The notes below the pieces were generated by a model, which had not been told where the DNA came from, searched no databases, and saw only the letters and a list, made by a program, of their open reading frames with translations. The translations under genes and the position numbers were made by a program. From Streptomyces alanosinicus (GTDB taxonomy: Bacteria; Actinomycetota; Actinomycetes; Streptomycetales; Streptomycetaceae): a DNA stretch of 64,000 nt. The stretch lies in NCBI RefSeq assembly GCF_014650595.1, contig NZ_BMVG01000001.1, positions 868,001 through 932,000 on the forward strand, given 5' to 3'. Every line of letters begins with the position of its first letter. The first letter of the stretch is position 1. Shown here one piece after another: positions 63,230 to 64,000 of the stretch.

Positions 63230-63772
63230 GTGAGCGACAGCACGTGGGTCAGTACCTCGATGCCGTACCTGACACCACGACAGAAGGGGCAGCCCGACGC
63301 CTGGGGAACCGAGGCCGCGGCGCGCGGCGGCAAAGGGAGCCAGCGCATCGTGCAGGCCGGCGAGGTGCTCGCCTCGGACGAAGTCGCCGCACTCCTCGGT
63401 GCAGCCGAGGGGGAGACCGTTGTCGTGCGCCGCCGAATCATCCAACTCAATGATCTACCTTGCGAGTTGACTGACACGTATTACCCCGTGAGCATCGCCC
63501 GCGGTACCCGTCTCGCCGAGAAGGGGAAGATCCCCGGTGGCGCCGTGACCCTCCTCGCCGAACTCGGGCACGTCGGCACACGCGTGTGTGAGGACGTGAC
63601 CGCCCGCCTTCCCAGCGCGGAGGAGCGCGAGGTCCTGCAGCTCGCTGCCGACGAGCCGGTCCTCAAGCTGAGCCGGGTCACGTTGGACAGCAAGGACCGG
63701 CCCATTCAGGTCGACATAATGGTCATGCCGGCTCACAGGCAGCGGCTTCGTTACGAGCTTCGGATCGGATGA
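63230..63772 (+). CDS. UTRA-domain protein without a DNA-binding domain
   Basis: A 180-residue protein consisting of a UTRA ligand-binding fold: GETVVVRRRIIQLNDLPCELTDTYYPVSIARGTRLAEKGKIPGG and DEPVLKLSRVTLDSKDRPIQVDIMVMPAHRQRLRYELRIG are the ligand-sensing halves of GntR/HutC-type regulators. The usual N-terminal winged helix is absent. AGGAGG lies five bases before the GTG at 63230. It overlaps the next gene (ATGA), which begins with a GntR winged helix. Confidence 0.8.
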   Translation: MSDSTWVSTSMPYLTPRQKGQPDAWGTEAAARGGKGSQRIVQAGEVLASDEVAALLGAAEGETVVVRRRIIQLNDLPCELTDTYYPVSIARGTRLAEKGKIPGGAVTLLAELGHVGTRVCEDVTARLPSAEEREVLQLAADEPVLKLSRVTLDSKDRPIQVDIMVMPAHRQRLRYELRIG

Positions 63773-64000
63773 CCGTGCCCACCGACAACACCGACAGCCC
63801 GGACCGCCGGTCACTGCACGAGCGGATCGCCGCCGACCTCCGGGACGAGATCATGAGCGGGGATCTGGCTCCGGGTGCGAGTCTGCCCTCCACCGCTCAG
63901 CTCAAGGAACGATTCGACGCATCCAACGCCACCATCCAGAAGGCGCTCCAAGTCCTCAAGGACGAGCGGCTCGTGATCGGTCGCGCCGGAGCCTCAGTCA
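63769..64000 (+). CDS. GntR-family regulator, N-terminal part (cut by window edge)
   Basis: The first 77 residues are visible: RRSLHERIAADLRDEIMSGDLAPGASLPSTAQLKERFDASNATIQKALQVLKDERLV is a complete GntR winged-helix domain. The ATG at 63769 overlaps the preceding UTRA gene stop. The rest of the protein, and whether it has its own effector domain, lies outside the window. Confidence 0.88.
   Translation, partial: MTVPTDNTDSPDRRSLHERIAADLRDEIMSGDLAPGASLPSTAQLKERFDASNATIQKALQVLKDERLVIGRAGASV

Overview
The window is chromosomal DNA from a high-GC actinomycete, almost certainly Streptomyces. Third codon positions are nearly all G or C, many starts are GTG, and several small open frames look leaderless. 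It carries the clpX/clpP1/clpP2/tig block, mycothiol-type enzymes, an actinobacterial type VII secretion (T7SS) cluster with a MinD-like ATPase, and a Nur-box-controlled sodF. From memory, and not checked here, the core order (valS, clpX-clpP2-clpP1-tig, nei, rpiB, permease, sodF, asd, pepN) matches the SCO2615-SCO2643 stretch of S. coelicolor, with accessory blocks inserted.

Layout. 1-1.2 kb: 5' end of valS and a decayed IS605-type tnpB. 1.3-6.8 kb: a Pro/Gln/Gly-rich membrane protein, then the protein-quality block clpX, clpP2, clpP1 and tig, with a consensus-like ClgR box upstream of clpP1. 7-7.3 kb: tRNA-Pro(UGG) and tRNA-Gly(UCC), divergent. 7.4-11.5 kb: a Ser/Thr kinase frameshifted by a 40-bp repeat, a small membrane protein and an acyltransferase. 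11.5-25.9 kb: a T7SS locus read as one minus-strand unit. It runs from two WXG100-like proteins and a DUF6507-like protein to a 927-residue secreted ADP-ribosyltransferase toxin, two related proteins that could be its immunity factors, an HD hydrolase, a small membrane protein, EccD, a MinD-like ATPase, a three-ATPase EccC and a DUF6177-like protein. 26-32.6 kb: SpoIIE-type phosphatase, Eis-like acetyltransferase, Nei-type glycosylase, RpiB, amino acid permease and BioY.

32.8-40.4 kb is a sulfur/metal region. A 28-codon Cys-containing leader peptide precedes a ROK regulator. A second very short Cys-rich frame precedes a sulfonate ABC transporter and a TauD-like dioxygenase. A second permease and sodF follow. 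40.4-42.9 kb is a three-gene translationally coupled cassette: terpene synthase, SDR and histidine phosphatase. 43-44.4 kb holds two FGGY kinase genes joined head to head, both without their N-terminal halves. 44.4-51.5 kb: a thioredoxin-fold nitroreductase-like protein, PepN, an AbiEi-like protein, a secreted SGNH hydrolase, a 186-bp MITE flanked by CTAG, and a glycosyltransferase whose stop codon lies in the MITE target duplication. 51.6-62.5 kb: metallophosphoesterase, Nudix, split-barrel flavoprotein, VOC, CGNR regulator, asd, an SDR-like protein without its catalytic pair, a second PepN, a DUF1203 protein and an RlmA(II)/TlrB-type 23S rRNA methyltransferase. The methyltransferase has an apparent leaderless 12-residue leader peptide and an attenuator hairpin. 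62.6-64 kb: an RsbW-like ATPase, a UTRA-only protein and the start of a GntR regulator.

Most notable: the T7SS ADP-ribosyltransferase locus with its paired candidate immunity proteins; three candidate leader-peptide control regions; and a short palindromic repeat in three copies, one of which breaks a kinase gene while another is in frame in bioY. No CRISPR array, rRNA gene or prophage was seen. Family names come from motif recognition alone; no database search was possible.
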